Source of the DNA: Udeniomyces pyricola
Lineage: Eukaryota; Basidiomycota; Tremellomycetes; Cystofilobasidiales; Mrakiaceae
DNA: 64,000 nucleotides
Assembly: GCA_039545295.1 (NCBI GenBank)
Contig: BCIK01000028.1
Location: 164,760-228,759, forward strand
Direction of reading: 5' to 3'
Made by a program: the position numbers and the translations under genes. Every line of letters starts with the position of its first letter. Position 1 is the first letter of the stretch. This document shows, piece after piece, positions 42,892 to 55,779 of this stretch. The notes beneath the pieces are model-generated. The model was not told where the DNA came from and did not search any database. It saw only the letters and a list, made by a program, of their open reading frames with translations.

Positions 42892-45493
42892 ATGGCGCTC
42901 TCCAAGGAATCCCGCATCATTGCCTTGCTCGTCATTGATATCGTACGTCTCTCGTACTAGCCAGCTCAGATGACATCCTCTTCCTGCCCTTCCCATCCCG
43001 CTTACTAACATACACATACGTCGCCCACACCCCACTGTCACCCCCTCATCTTCACTGGTTATTCCCTTGTCCAGATCTTCTTCTTTGTAGAGATTCTCTT
43101 TGGTACGTTGCTCGCCGTAAAGCTTCAACACCGTTTGGGAGTTATTGCACGGGCATCGACATCGTGCTCGGCTGCTGACCGATCGTCTCGTCCGCTGCTG
43201 CCACGCTCAAACCGGACAATTGTCCGACGTGTTACATGCTGACAAGTAACACCAATTCATGCTTCATTCCCTCATCCATCCTCATGGCACTTGCTCTTCG
43301 CTCGTGGGTGATACAGGCTATGCGGTTGGCTCTATCGCTCTCATTGCGGGTGAGTGTTTGCCCTTGAGACCATATCCTCCACCTCGACCACCTCGAGTGA
43401 GCGGCATCATCCGCCTGCCAACCCAGCACTGCACTAACTCTTTCTCTACTCAACAATTTCGGTCGTTTTGTTCTTGAAGATTCGTTCCACATGCTCAAGT
43501 GAGTGTTTGTGTCTGCAAGGTCGTTTTCTTTCGGTCCGACCTCCTGCGTCTACACTTGAGGCTCGCCCGCAATTGCTGAGTCTCGCATGTTTAAATCCTT
43601 CTTTCTCTCCCTCGATGACTCTTAGCGACGTCATCTCCCTGATCGTTGCCCTCTACGCTATCAAGCTCGCGACGGCCTCTTCATCCTCCAAGTATTCGTA
43701 CGGTTGGCAGCGAGCCGAGATCCTGGGAGCCCTCATCAATGGTGTCTTCCTCCTCGCGCTTTGCTTCTCTATCTTCTTGGAGTGTATCCAAAGGCTCTTC
43801 ACCGTTCCTGGTGCGTGATGACTTGCAAGGACCCCAGATGTGCCGCTTGATAACAAATCCTTTACTCCTTGCTGATATCATCACTACATCTATCCACTTA
43901 TCCCTGACTGATGGTAGAGGTCTCGTCGCCGATCATCGTCGTCATCGTCGGCTCGTTCGGTCTGGCGTCCAACATTGTCGGCCTCTTCCTGTTCTCCGGT
44001 AAGTTTAGTTCAAAACATCGATCGCATGTCAGTTCGACGCTAATTTCTTCCGATGTGCCCGCTTGATCCAGACGTTCATGGTGGAGGCGGACACTCCCAT
44101 TCCCACGGCTCATCCTCGTCTGAGCCGCCTCGTATCAAGCCTTCGGCTTCGTCGTCCCCTTCTTCTGGTGACACCACCCCTCTCCTCAACGATGCCAACG
44201 GCTCGAATGCCCCAGCTCATCACAACCGATCCAATTCCATCTCGTCGCTCTACGGTCACCCGGCGCACACCAGGGACATTGTCATCCGAACGGCCGAGCA
44301 GATGGGCTACGGTCACCACTCCCACGACCATTCGCACGATGAGGCTGCTGGAGAGCATGCAGGCGAAAGTTCTTCGGCCAAAGGACGATCCTCTTCCGCC
44401 CACAGGCATTCGCATGAGGAGCGCGAACGCGCCAAGAACCAGCGAAAGAAGCTCGACGATGTCGAGGAGCGAGCGGCCGATCACCAACACCAACACTCCC
44501 ACGGATCGGCTCCCAACTACGGCTCGACTCATGATGGTCACTCCCACAGTGGTGGCGATGAAGACGGACACTCGCACGCCAATGAAGACGGACACTCGCA
44601 CGCCAAGAAGACGCACGGCGGTAGCGGTGGGCATGGCCATTCGCACGGCGACATGAACCTTCGTGGAGTGTTCTTGCATGTGCTCGGCGATGCCCTCGGA
44701 AACGTCGGAGTCATTGCCAGTGGACTGGTCATCTGGCTTTGCCAGGGTCAATGGAGATTCTACGTGGGTACCTCCTGATATCTACCTCATGCCTATCATC
44801 TGACGTCAGTTCTTCTTGTACCGATTGACTGACTCGCTCTTTGATCTTCTTTCCTCAGTCCGACCCCCTCATCTCTTTCATCATCACCATCATCATCTTC
44901 TCCTCGGCTCTTCCTCTCGTCAAATCGGCGTCGTTCATTCTCCTCCAAGCTGTGCCTTCTTCCATCAACCTTGACCATCTCCGCTCCTCCATTCTTGAAG
45001 TTCCTGGGGTTGTCTCCGTCCACGAGCTTCACTGTTGGCAACTGTCCGAGCGAAAGATTGTCGCCTCGGTCCACGTCTTTTTGGAAGGCTCTAACGCTAA
45101 CAATGGTAACTCTGAGGGTGAATACATGGGCGTCGTCGGGGAAATTCGAAAGGTTTTGCATGATTACGGCATTCATTCCTCCACGATCCAGGTCCGTTCT
45201 CTCTCTTCTCCTTTTCTTCTACCTCAACTCTTTGGATGGCTTTCTGACTTGACTTCGCAATCCATCCCTTTTACATCTCGGTGATCATCCAGCCTGAATT
45301 CAGCAAGTCTAGTCTCCCTTCGAATCACCCTGATGCCTCCAACCCAACGACGGCCACCTCGGCAGTCGCTGGGGACGACAACGCGGAAGATTGTCTCATT
45401 CGATGCCCGCCTTCGGCAGAGTGCGCCCCGAGTCAGTGCTGCCCACCAGGTCTCCAGACGAACCAGATCGTTAGTGGTGAAGAGGCGGTTTGA
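42892..45493 (+). CDS. Zrc1/Cot1-like zinc transporter (cation diffusion facilitator)
   Basis: CDF transporters of this group export zinc from the cytosol into the vacuole by proton antiport. Exons at about 42892-42942, 43074-43102, 43315-43349, 43480-43499, 43626-43811, 43918-43999, 44073-44763, 44860-45191 and 45290-45493 join well. Examples are IALIAD to SFHMLN to DVISLIVALYAIKL. The zinc-site motifs are HxxxD in TM2 (FHMLND) and HxxxD in TM5 (HVLGDALGNVGVI), as in Zrc1. Between TM4 and TM5 is a very long His-rich loop of about 190 residues (GGGGHSHSHGSS, HHSHDHSHDEAAGEHAG, repeated DGHSHxx units). The C-terminal cytosolic ferredoxin-like domain shows ILEVPGVVSVHELHCWQLSE. A Cys-rich tail (CPPSAECAPSQCCPPG) ends the protein. 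Some intron borders are approximate. Confidence 0.9.
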
Positions 45494-48292
45494 GTCTCTT
45501 GAAGCGATGATCGCAAGGGGAGTACTTCTTTCTCAAGACTGTGAGAAGAAAAGAAGGGGTGTCAAGGAAGAAGTCGAAGGGCGCGAATGATTGTGTAACA
45601 TATGTGTGGGTTTCCATAGATGAAGGGATTGACGTGACCGGACGGACACGAGAGAGAACGTTGAGGCTTAGAGTCATTCAGGGACTTTCTATACATACAC
45701 CGACTTGATATCGATGATGGATGTATGCGTTTGCTCGTTGTATGCGCGTGTGCAGACTTATAATGTATGATGACGTGCTCAGACACAAGTGCACAAGCGA
45801 GGGCGTGTGATTGGCCATATTATATCATGGATTGTGAGTTTGGACAAAGTAACACTCGGCTTTGGCCGAAATGTCTATATACACGATATATGGTATATCA
45901 CCACATCATACATGACTCGAGGCCTGATCTGGCTGGTACTATTGTCACGTCGATCTGCAGGCCACTGTTTGATGAACCGCATGCATGCATTGCCACCTGC
46001 ACACATGTATAGTTCTTACGCATATACAATACATGCCTTAAATCACTAGTCGCAGCCATGCCGGACTACTAGGGCGGTACAAGTGACATGCAAATCTATC
46101 ACATCGTGCACACAGTACTGATTATCGGACATGATGTCCGAGTACGCTTCTGGGGTGACCAGTGCCGGCGGTCCCACGTGCACAAGCTGATATTTAGCAT
46201 AATATATATATGTATATATATATGCATATATGTGTAGGCGTCAGGGTAGCACGTTTGAAGGGTACGGTGTATATTGATAGGAAATCTATTTACTGACTCT
46301 TCATCAACAGGCTCAACCAACCAAAATCAACACGATGTAATACGTCAAGCTATCCAGTCAAGCGAGCCTCGACATGCACGAATCGAATGCATGACTCGCG
46401 GACCGGGGTGAGTCATACGACGTCTTGGTTTTTCTTTTTGATATTTGCAGATCATGATGATCAACTTTGATCGTGCAGTGATGCGTTTTAGCTTCACGTC
46501 CACCATACCGATTGACCACCCCATAAGTCGGCCTAGCTCTTGTACGTAGGTCCTCTGGTAACGATGCGCGACCTGACTAACTGACTAAGACCTGGCAATG
46601 AATGACCGTTGTATGCGGTGTGGACAAACTCATATGGTCTACGACGATCGGCCGGTTGATGACAGCGGTGGACGCGACGACGCGCGCGGTGGTCTAGTAA
46701 TACTCAGTTTTCAGTCGACATGCATCCTTCAGACTGGCCAACGACGTGGTCGACTCGCCTCAGCTGTACTACGCTGTGGGCTGCCAGTACAGTCTGTCGC
46801 CCATTGCGCTGATATACGAGTGGGAGCTTATCGTGTATGAAGCAGTTCGCTTCTCTGTCATATATTGATCCTGGGACTGATCAAGTTGCGCCGCGATCGT
46901 ATGGATCATCGGAGAGGAGTCGTCCGCTTGCATCCAGTTGCGATAGAAAGCTAGTCTGCTCACAGCTTTGTGCTAGGTCATGACTTCCAAGAACCTAACC
47001 CCACCAGCCACGAGCTGAATGGTGTGCGCCCAGTGCCTACAATCTACACGGCGTTCTAGCGACGTACTTGGACATCAACTGATCAACTTGCAGGAACCGC
47101 TGGCAGTTGAGATCGTTAGAATCTCGCTCCTCGGATACATTCACCCCTACTCCGCCGATGACGCAACCACGCCCGGCCAACGTCCGGTACCCGGTGAAAT
47201 ACTGTCACAAGACGAGACAGACTGTCGGCATAGATTTCGCGTATCGACGAATCAACATTATTCTCTCCAACGGCCGTGAGAAGATGGCCTGACCTCCGAT
47301 CTGATCGGTCCTCCACGAACGTACGTTCCCTTTAATGGGGATGGATAGTCGATTGGTCGGAAAACTCTTATCAACCTTTTTGTGTTTCTTCAGCTCTCCG
47401 GCCTATCATCCGACCACCGGATATTGACCGAGCTGTATCAGTGCGAGTCGAGGACGCGAGGATTGCAGCAGATACCAGTAGCGTCGCAGGCCCGCGACCG
47501 CGTACGATAAGTGCGATAGACAGCTGCAGGTCGCCGCTTGCGAGCTGACGCGTGCGCGTATACGTTGGGTGATCGACTGATGAGGCTGCAGCTCAAGTAT
47601 GATCAGGTGAGGAAAACATGCCACATCGCTTTCTTTGTGACAGCTGTCGACTGAACATGACGTCCCAGGGCACCGACTTGAGCTAAATCATTGTGACCCG
47701 GGCCATTTGAAGATTTCGTCATGTTCACCTGGTGATGCATGGGCGCAAGCACGGCGCTCTCGTTTATTGAACGATTTAAACGCTTCTCCAAGCACCAAAT
47801 GCCGGAGATATGCAACCACTAGGACATATCGACCGGTTATACGTTATCCATTTGCATGTCCATACCTTTTTAGCTCGACTTTTGGCGCAGGAGCGCCCAG
47901 CTACGCCACCAATCGCAGCCCACGCGGTACCATCCGCGGACGTTGTCCACAACTCTTGGAGTTTGGATTCACGTTATGTCGAATTGCCTGATAGAGAAAG
48001 AGAGAGAAAAAACCATCGCAGATCCCGACCTCATCGACGTCAACCCATACCCACCAATCGTAAGTCTCGTATTCTCTCGAGGTAGACTGAGATGAATCAC
48101 CTTGCTAGGGGTACCGAACGATACACTGCAGATTGCGGCAGAAGCCTCCTATCGAGGCTTGAAGCTGATCGACCCTGTATTACGTTTATCTCTGTCGGCG
48201 ACGACCGTGCCTTGTCTTCTTCCTCTTTGCTTGCTCTGGCCCGTCCTTACCTATCCGCTACTTGCCTTAATTTTTGACCTCACAGATCTGCC
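45494..48292. other. Long gene-free interval
   Basis: About 2.8 kb between two plus-strand transporters, the longest gene-free stretch in the window. It lacks the T/C-rich intron-like tracts seen elsewhere. It has a TATATA/TGCATATA block at about 46198-46233 and an inverted repeat, ATGACTC and GAGTCAT, at 46391-46397 and 46410-46416. Open frames are all under 95 codons, and none resembles a known family or transposon protein. Confidence 0.6.
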
Positions 48293-51200
48293 ATGAGTAC
48301 CACCGTAGACCTCATTGCCAGTGGAGGACCTGATACTCGAGGGTTCATCACACCTCACATGAACGTCGCTGCCCCTGCGTCCTCTTACGACGAAGACGAG
48401 GATCTCAAAGGCGACGACAAGAATGGCTTTGCGGCCACTGTTCGCGTCAACGATAACGATGGATTCGAGGACGAGGGAAGAGAGCCTACTCAGGAAGAGA
48501 AGAAGACCCTCAGACTTGTGGCAGCAAGCCTGCCTTGGTCCGTATACGTCATCTGGTAGGTATTCTCTTTGTTGTGTGATATTCTTCATTCCGTGGCTGT
48601 TTTACAGCTGGAATAGCATTCGGGCGTCTTTTGCTCTCTTGTGTCTTCCCTTGAAGCTGTAACGGATTGACTGACTCCCTCTGGTTTTGTCTGGTTCTGA
48701 CACAGCGCTTGTGAACTTGCTGAACGAGCAAGTTACTACGGAGTCTCAAACACCCTTTACAACTGTAAGATCGATTTGATCTTCTGCGGCGATCGAAGCA
48801 AAATCAGCTTGCATCTGACCCATAACATCTCTCCTTATGAAATTCTCAATCCGACCGGTATCATCAGTCATTCAGAGAGATTTGCCTACTGGCTCCACTA
48901 CTGGTAGCGTTATGCCAGGCTCCGAAGAGACCGCGGGTGCTCTTGGACTTGGTCTCCAGGCTGCAACGGCCATAACCAAAACCTTTACCGTGAGGCTGCG
49001 CTTCCAGCTTGGTTTCTTCATTGATCGTTCTTCGTTCATGTTAAGCTGTCTTCTGACTGCGACCTTTTGGTTCGCGCTTTTCAGTTCCTTTCGTACCTTC
49101 TTCCTATCATGGGAGGACTCATCGCAGAGTGTGTAGCCTTTAATCACACTATCCATCAGTTCAGTCACGTTGTGCTGAAGGTTTCCTTTCTCCACAACCT
49201 TCTTCTTCTTTTTCTTCGCTTAACCTAACTAAGCGTCAAGTGGGGACGATTCAAGGTGAGAGCTGATCTTACTGTTTTTCTTGGTGCGACAAGACGAACA
49301 TACTGAAGCTTGAACATGGACCCATCGTTCCTTCTACTATGGCCGCTTGGTCATGACAGACGATCTGTGTTGGTACCGCGATCGGAGTTATTGCCCATAT
49401 CATCCTCATTGTCGCTGCCATTCCTGTGAGTTGTCCTGCTCCAGCGTAGCGTTGGCATCGATGATCCCTTGGGCAAAGCGCTCGATACATGTCTGACTGT
49501 CATTTTGTTATCTTATCAGGCCGTTATCGCCCAACCGAATGCCTCCCTGGCCGTCCTCATCATTGCTGTCATGACGATTGCCTTCTCTACAGGGCTCATT
49601 AAGGCCAATGTGGCCCCCATTCTGTCGGATCAGTCACCCATCAAGAAGCAAGTCATCAAGAAACTCCCCTCTGGAGAGCTTGTCATTGTGGATCCCACAG
49701 CCACGATCGACCGCTCTTTGGGAATCTACTACTTTGCAGTCAACGTTGGATCGGTTTTCTCAATTGCAGTCGTCTATGCCGAGAAGCGAGTCGGCTTCTG
49801 GCTGGCTTGGCTTATTCCTTGTATCATGCATTCTTTCATGCGTGAGTTCTTGTCCTTACTTGTCTACTTGTCTCAAAGTCAGATCGCTAACCCTCTTCTC
49901 CCCTCTGACTATGATGTACTGCGCTTTCTACAACGTTTCTTATCAGCTCTGGCGTTGTGGTACGTTTACAAGCGACTCATTCGAGTTCCACCGCAAGGAA
50001 CCGTCCTCGTGGACGCCTTCAAGGTCTGCAAAAACGTCCTCTCGCTCTCGAGTATCAAGAAATTCAAGTCTCACGGAATCAGCTTCTGGGACAAGGTGAG
50101 TCTAATGATTCGGACTAAAAAACGTCTAGGTGGTCGAAACTAATAAGAGAGATGGAACTAATGAGTAATCTGGTATTTTCGTTGCGATTTGCCTCTTCTT
50201 TTTTTTTCGCACTTGGATCCATTCTTCTTTCGCTCTAGGCCAAGCCCTCGGTTATGGACTCCGTTGGTGTTAGCACTAACAAGGTCACATGGGATGATGA
50301 CTTTGTGGAAGAAATCAAGCGGACCGTCTCGGCCTGCAAGGTACAAAGATACAACCTCTTCCACCTTTGTGGCATTGATGTTCAAGATGGCCAAAGGTTC
50401 AGTGATGCTGATCGAGGGTTCATGATTCTTTATACGAAGCTCTTCCTTCCTTTCTTGCCCATCTTCCAGCTTGCCGATGGTGGCCTCGATGCTGTGCTGT
50501 GAGTTTTCCATCCAATACTAGGAGGTTTTGACCAATATGCGGACGTGCTCTTTGCTGATGCCTGCATGGACGTCACTTCTTTCGTCCTGCTCTTTCCTCC
50601 TTATAGGAACTCTCAAGGAGGAAGCATGACCACCAAAGGTGTTCCCAATGATTTCTTCTCGTCCCTGAACTCGATCTCGATCCTCGTCGGCGTTCCCGTT
50701 TTGAAGTGAGCTTAAAAAGATATTTTCCACGAGACAGGTCATGTAATCCGGTGTCGTTGAACTCTCACACGCATGTATCAATTCTGATCTCACACCAACT
50801 CTGTGTGTCTGCTGGTCGTCTTGCGTCCGTCAGTTACATCATCTACCCCTTCATGAGGCGTAGAGGTATCAACTTCCCGCCCGTAAGGCGTATCGTGTTC
50901 GGATACTGCATCACGACGGTTGGGTACGTCCAAAGAACTTCTCACAAGATCGATCTCTCAGCTGCAGGTCTGCAATTCAGTCGCATTCAAACCCTTCCAA
51001 TGACTGACTGAATCGTTTTTGGTGGTTTATAGCATGGCAGCCGCAGCCATCGTTCAATGGCAAGTCTACAAGACGAGTCCATGTGGTTACGCTGCTACGG
51101 GATGCGACAGTGTTAGTCCTCTGACGATATGGATTCAAAGTACGTAGCAGCAGCATCTTTTCTTGATTCACAGCTTCGTTCTTAGTGTGTGCATGCGAAG

Positions 51201-52220
51201 ATCGCTGATCAGTCCCTGGTTCGATTCCGTTCTTCTTTCGTTTCTCCGTCTGACAGCTCCTCTTTGGGTCCTGCCTGCTTTGGCCGAACTTTTCATCAAC
51301 CTCAGCTCGTACTCGCTTGCTTTGCAGGTAACCATGCTTTCCTTTCCCTCAATCTGCTCCATATGTCGAGGGTTTGGTAGTCGACTGACACATGCATCCC
51401 GTGCTTGCTTTGCCTGTTTTGTTTTCTTGGGGTTTTTCTCTCTTCTTCTTCTTCCTCTGCTTCACCTGCACCGTCCCTCACCTACTTCTCCCAGCTCGCC
51501 CCTCAAAGGATGAAGGGTCTCGTCTTCGCACTCGTCTTGTTTAGCTCGTCTGTTTCCTCTGCCATCAGTTTGGCCATCACGCCCGTCCTCAAGGTAAGTT
51601 GACCATCTGTTTCCTTTCCTCCTTTCCGACCCAGATGTGTTTTTTTTCCTTGGCTCGTGTTCACGTTGGTACCACATCATCTGACGCGGCGTTCTTTATT
51701 GTCACCCATCAGGACCCTCATTTGATCGTGAGTCACATGCCTCTTCCTTTCATCCATATAATATGGTCCCTACATCTCACTTTCATCTGCGTACAGCTAT
51801 GGTGGCTACGATGATATGATTTGTCATGCTTATACCTATCATCGTCATCATCATCTCCCTTCCTGCAACCGTCGTGGGGTTTTTTTTTCTTTTTTTTTCT
51901 TAAAACAAAAACAGTGGCCTTTCGTCGGTGTCGGTATCGCCAACTTTGCTTGTGCCGTGTTGATCTACATCTTCTTCCGAAAACTCGATGATGATCCCGT
52001 ACGTCCTTCCATCATATCTCTCCTCTCTCACTCTCTTTTGTGTTCCTCTGTGAGAGTACTTGGCAAACGTCGGGTTCCTGACCTATCTCTTTTTATGTTT
52101 TTTTTTTTAAAATGTTTTTTTTTCTTTTTCATACAGATGGTCACGGCTGGTGTTGACCGTCCCATCGAGGGCATGGAGACTCCTGAAGAACACAAGGCCG
52201 CTCGATCCGAGAAGGCATAA
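48293..52220 (+). CDS. PTR2: PTR2-type proton-coupled di/tripeptide transporter (POT family)
   Basis: POT-family carriers import di- and tripeptides across the plasma membrane with protons. The start at 48293 gives an acidic cytosolic N-terminus of about 85 residues. The next exon supplies the ExxER motif and its continuation (CELAERASYYGVS). Later exons give TM segments: TICVGTAIGVIAHIILIVAA, VLIIAVMTIAFSTGLIKANV followed by APILSDQ (the family's long signature), RSLGIYYFAVNVGSVFSIAV, GGSMTTKGVPNDFFSSLN, MRRRGINFPPVRRIVFGYCI, and APQRMKGLVFALVLFSSSVS near the C-terminus. The protein ends in a hydrophilic tail (TPEEHKAARSEKA). At least ten introns interrupt it. The segment at 50340-50430 may be an additional intron that stays in frame when read through. 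Exon borders are approximate. Confidence 0.92.
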
Positions 52221-52924
52221 TCGAATCGACATCCTGAGAGGACTCGCCCGATTTTCAGAAGGATCTGCTTGCTAGTACTATACTAGCTAGCAGATGAGGA
52301 GGACAATTGGGTGGTTTTCATTTAGCTGCATGCGTTGTATTAAGAATCTGGGACTCGGATAACCAAAGTTTCTTATCATCGTTCTCTTCCTCGATCTCTT
52401 CTGTCCAGCTCCTCGCTTCCAAATCGTTCCTCTCTCTCTCTCTCTCTTGGTTGTCTTTGAGTTATTACGCACGTTGTAGATCTGTGGTTTTCTTCTCTAT
52501 TCTTGCTTTTTTTTTCCCCTCTCTTTCTTGCTTGTCTGCACTTTGATCATTAGATTACGAGACGATACCGAGGTGTCCGATTTTGTGACTTCAAACCTCA
52601 TCTATATATGCATATGTTAGCACGAACATGATACCAAAGTGTCCTTTGACGCTACGGTCATACCCGAAAAAGAAAAAAAAAAGTCTTTCGCTTTTCTCAA
52701 CAGCCGCCCTCAACGTGCAATATGAACCACATGATAGGCCGCGAAAATCTTGCCAAGAGCGATCGATGTTCATCTCGAGGAGGTGATGAGAACAAGACAT
52801 GATAACGGAATCCAGCAGATTGACAACCTCATACATATCGATATCGTAACTCCCAAACCACCCCCGTCCGATATATCAATCCGACTATCCATGCACTTTC
52901 CCCTTCCCATTCATTCATTCATCA
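52221..52924. other. Convergent intergenic region
   Basis: The 3' flanks of PTR2 and Utp7 meet here. It holds a CT-rich run near 52433-52450, a CTAGCAG/CTAGTA palindromic patch at 52270-52293, and no open frame with recognisable sequence. Confidence 0.6.
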
Positions 52925-55744
52925 TCAATCTCGCCTCTTACCGAACCTCGCGAGAGCGCCTGTTTCGCCATCCTCACCCGAAGTCGGGTTCCTCGCCTTC
53001 TCCCTCCGCGCCCGATCAGCGGCAATCTTCTCTTTAGCGGCGATCTACAAATGTGAGAAAGCGATCAGAAGAGGGGGATTTTTTTGAAGATGACGAGGTG
53101 GAAGAAAGGAGGGTGAGGGTAAGAATAGCGTCAGATTTTCTACGCTTCGAGTGTAGAGAGGAACATAGGACGAGGGAGGAGTCTGTTTGGCAGAGCAACA
53201 CTTGGTATGACAAGGTACTCTTCCATCAACCCCTCTACCCTTCATCCCACTAATCACACAAGACGGGCCAGAACGAAAGGGACACCACAAGGAAACGTAA
53301 AAAAGAAAAGAAGAGAGGATAACAAAAAAAAAAAAAAAAAAAAAAAAAAAAACACGAGAAAGCAATCATAAACGTACCGTAGTAGGATCGATGACGTTCT
53401 TCTTCTTCCTCCTAAGGAACCTCTTGAGAGATTTATTCCTTCCCCTCATCTTCATCTTCTCCTTATCGTCTCCCGTCCTCTTGGCCTTCTTTCCTCCTCC
53501 GCCTTCACCATCGTCTTCGTCCTCTTCATCTTCATCTCCTTCGTCCTCTTCGGGTGCCTCTTCGAACGCGCCGTTTTCTTTCAGTCGATCCACTCGGGAG
53601 AGACGCGAGAACGGCGTCGGCTTCGTGAAGACGTGAGATTGATGAGCAGTCGTTTTGGGAGCTCGAACCGCACCGATTTGGGACGGGTCCATCGTAATCA
53701 TATCCGGTTGGATCTGCAAACAAAAAAAAATCAAAAAAAAGTCGGGGAAAACATCCAAATTTTCGGAGGGAGGAGGGAAAAGAGAGAAAAGAAATGAAAA
53801 CAGGGGGGAAAGGGTAGGGTGGTAAGGGGGTTTTTGGAAGATGAGGTTGTAGTCAGCTTTTGTGGTCACTTTTTAAACCGAGTTTGTCCTGCTTCTTCTT
53901 CTTTTTCTGAGAAATCCCAGATAACCAAGAAAAGAAGAAGGTGAAGCAAAAAAAAAAAAAAAAACACCGCGTTAAGGAGGGAACCAAAAGGAGACGAACC
54001 TTTTCCAACACGTTCCTAACCTCCCTCTCCCTCTTCCTCTTCGCACTCTCGTACATATCACCTTCCCCACTATCAAAGTTCGGTTCTCCCGCTCCCGGAA
54101 CCAACAACGTCGAGAACCCAGCATCGGTCCCTACACCCAACACATCTTCAAACGGACAAAACTTGACGTCCTTGATCGATCTTCCCCCAAAGACGTTCGT
54201 CAAGTACGGACTAGGTCCAAACGGTCCAACTTTACTTCCTCCACCACCTCGAGTCACGTTATCGTCGTAAATGGAGACGGTCGATCCGGCTCCGACGGCC
54301 AAGAGACCTCGTTGGGAGAACGCCGTCGAAGCAATCTCACGTCGAGATGTCCATTGACGAAGAGGTTCATGAAGAGATCGGGTATCCCAGATTTTGATGA
54401 TGCCATCGAGACCGGCGGTCGAGAAGTAACGACCGCAGGAGTTGGTCGAAGGGTCGATGGAGATGGAAGCGATAGGACCGAGGTGGGCGAGGAGACGGAT
54501 GTGGGGCGTGGGAAGGTTGGGTGACCAGAGCGTCATGGTTCCTATTAAGCGATTATCAAAAGCAAAAAAATAAATAAATTACAAACAGGTGGGAGGAGAG
54601 ATAGAGAAAGAGAGGGAGGGGAAGACCAAGTCGGAGCTTAGTTGAGTCATCCTATCCATTCATCGAAACCAAGCCAGAAAAAAAAAAAAAAAACGTACCA
54701 TTCTGATGCCCGAGATGCACGATTCCATTTGTCTGATTGATCTCCAAAACGTTACATCCACCCAATCGGGTCCTTTGCTCCTTAACGAGTGTCCCGGTCG
54801 AAGTATCCTGGTACTTGAGGTAACCTGATTGGGATGTCGAGACGAGAAGGTAGTGATACGGTAGGAATCCCAGCCGCGTCGGTTCGACGTGGTCTTTGAG
54901 TTTGCTGTACAAGGGCAAGTAAAAGAAGGAGTAGGAGGAGGAAGAGCATGAGATTTGGAAAGAAACGTTATGAGCAAGTGTCAATCGTCGTTGTTGAAAG
55001 TAAAAGATAACAAAGACGCGTTGAAGACGACATGGCATAGATGGACGTCTGGTTGTGTGCAATGCGAGTGACAGAAGAATTCGATGGAGTGGGAAGAGGG
55101 AGGGAAGGGAGGAGGAGGAGGAGGAAAAAAAAAACACAACAAAATGTATAGGAAAGGCTTACTGGAGTTCAGTCCCGTCTTGATCATAAATGTACACGTA
55201 TTTCTTCTGTGCCACAGCGTGGAACGCCGATGAATGCAGGAACCTAAGAGTATATATACATAAAGCAGCCACACGAAAAGAAGAGCAGAAACAGAACAAG
55301 CGACAGATTTCGTCAGAAGAAGATTCCAATACCACCCTGCTTCTGAAGCAGAAACCCACAAAGAACCCCCTCCCTCCCCTCCCTCCTCCTCCCTCCGCTA
55401 TACATCTGGGCCCTTCGTTTTCGTTTTGTTTGTTTCGAAAGGTTGGGGAAGGGACTACTGAGAATGGAATGGGAAAGGATGACGTACGTGATATCGCGGA
55501 CGGTCTCGTTGACGTGAATCTCGGATTGGAGCTGAGAGGATTGAAAGTTGAGCGTCGATATCGACCCTTGCTTCGTGGCCAACGCGAGATGTCTATCGAA
55601 CGTTGATCCAACGATGGTTTTTTTTTTTAAACCAGAAAGTCAAGAAGAACGGAGATAAATGATGGGGTGACGACGAAGGAAGAAAGGGATGGAAGGGAAG
55701 ACGTCAGTTTCTAGCCTTACCGATGCATCATCTTGTCCTCTCCC

Positions 55745-55779
<35 letters not shown>

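Noticed and set aside
46370..46430. AATCGAATGC context resembling a minus-strand tRNA T-arm
   Set aside because: No cloverleaf could be drawn; it is better described by the ATGACTC/GAGTCAT inverted repeat.
46598..47316. Several 60-90 codon frames in the gap before PTR2
   Set aside because: Overlapping on both strands, no conserved motif, no splice-consistent neighbours.
51218..51228. GGTTCGATTCC, an exact match to the tRNA B-box consensus
   Set aside because: The flanking bases do not form a T-stem or acceptor stem, no A-box was seen upstream, and it lies inside a PTR2 intron.
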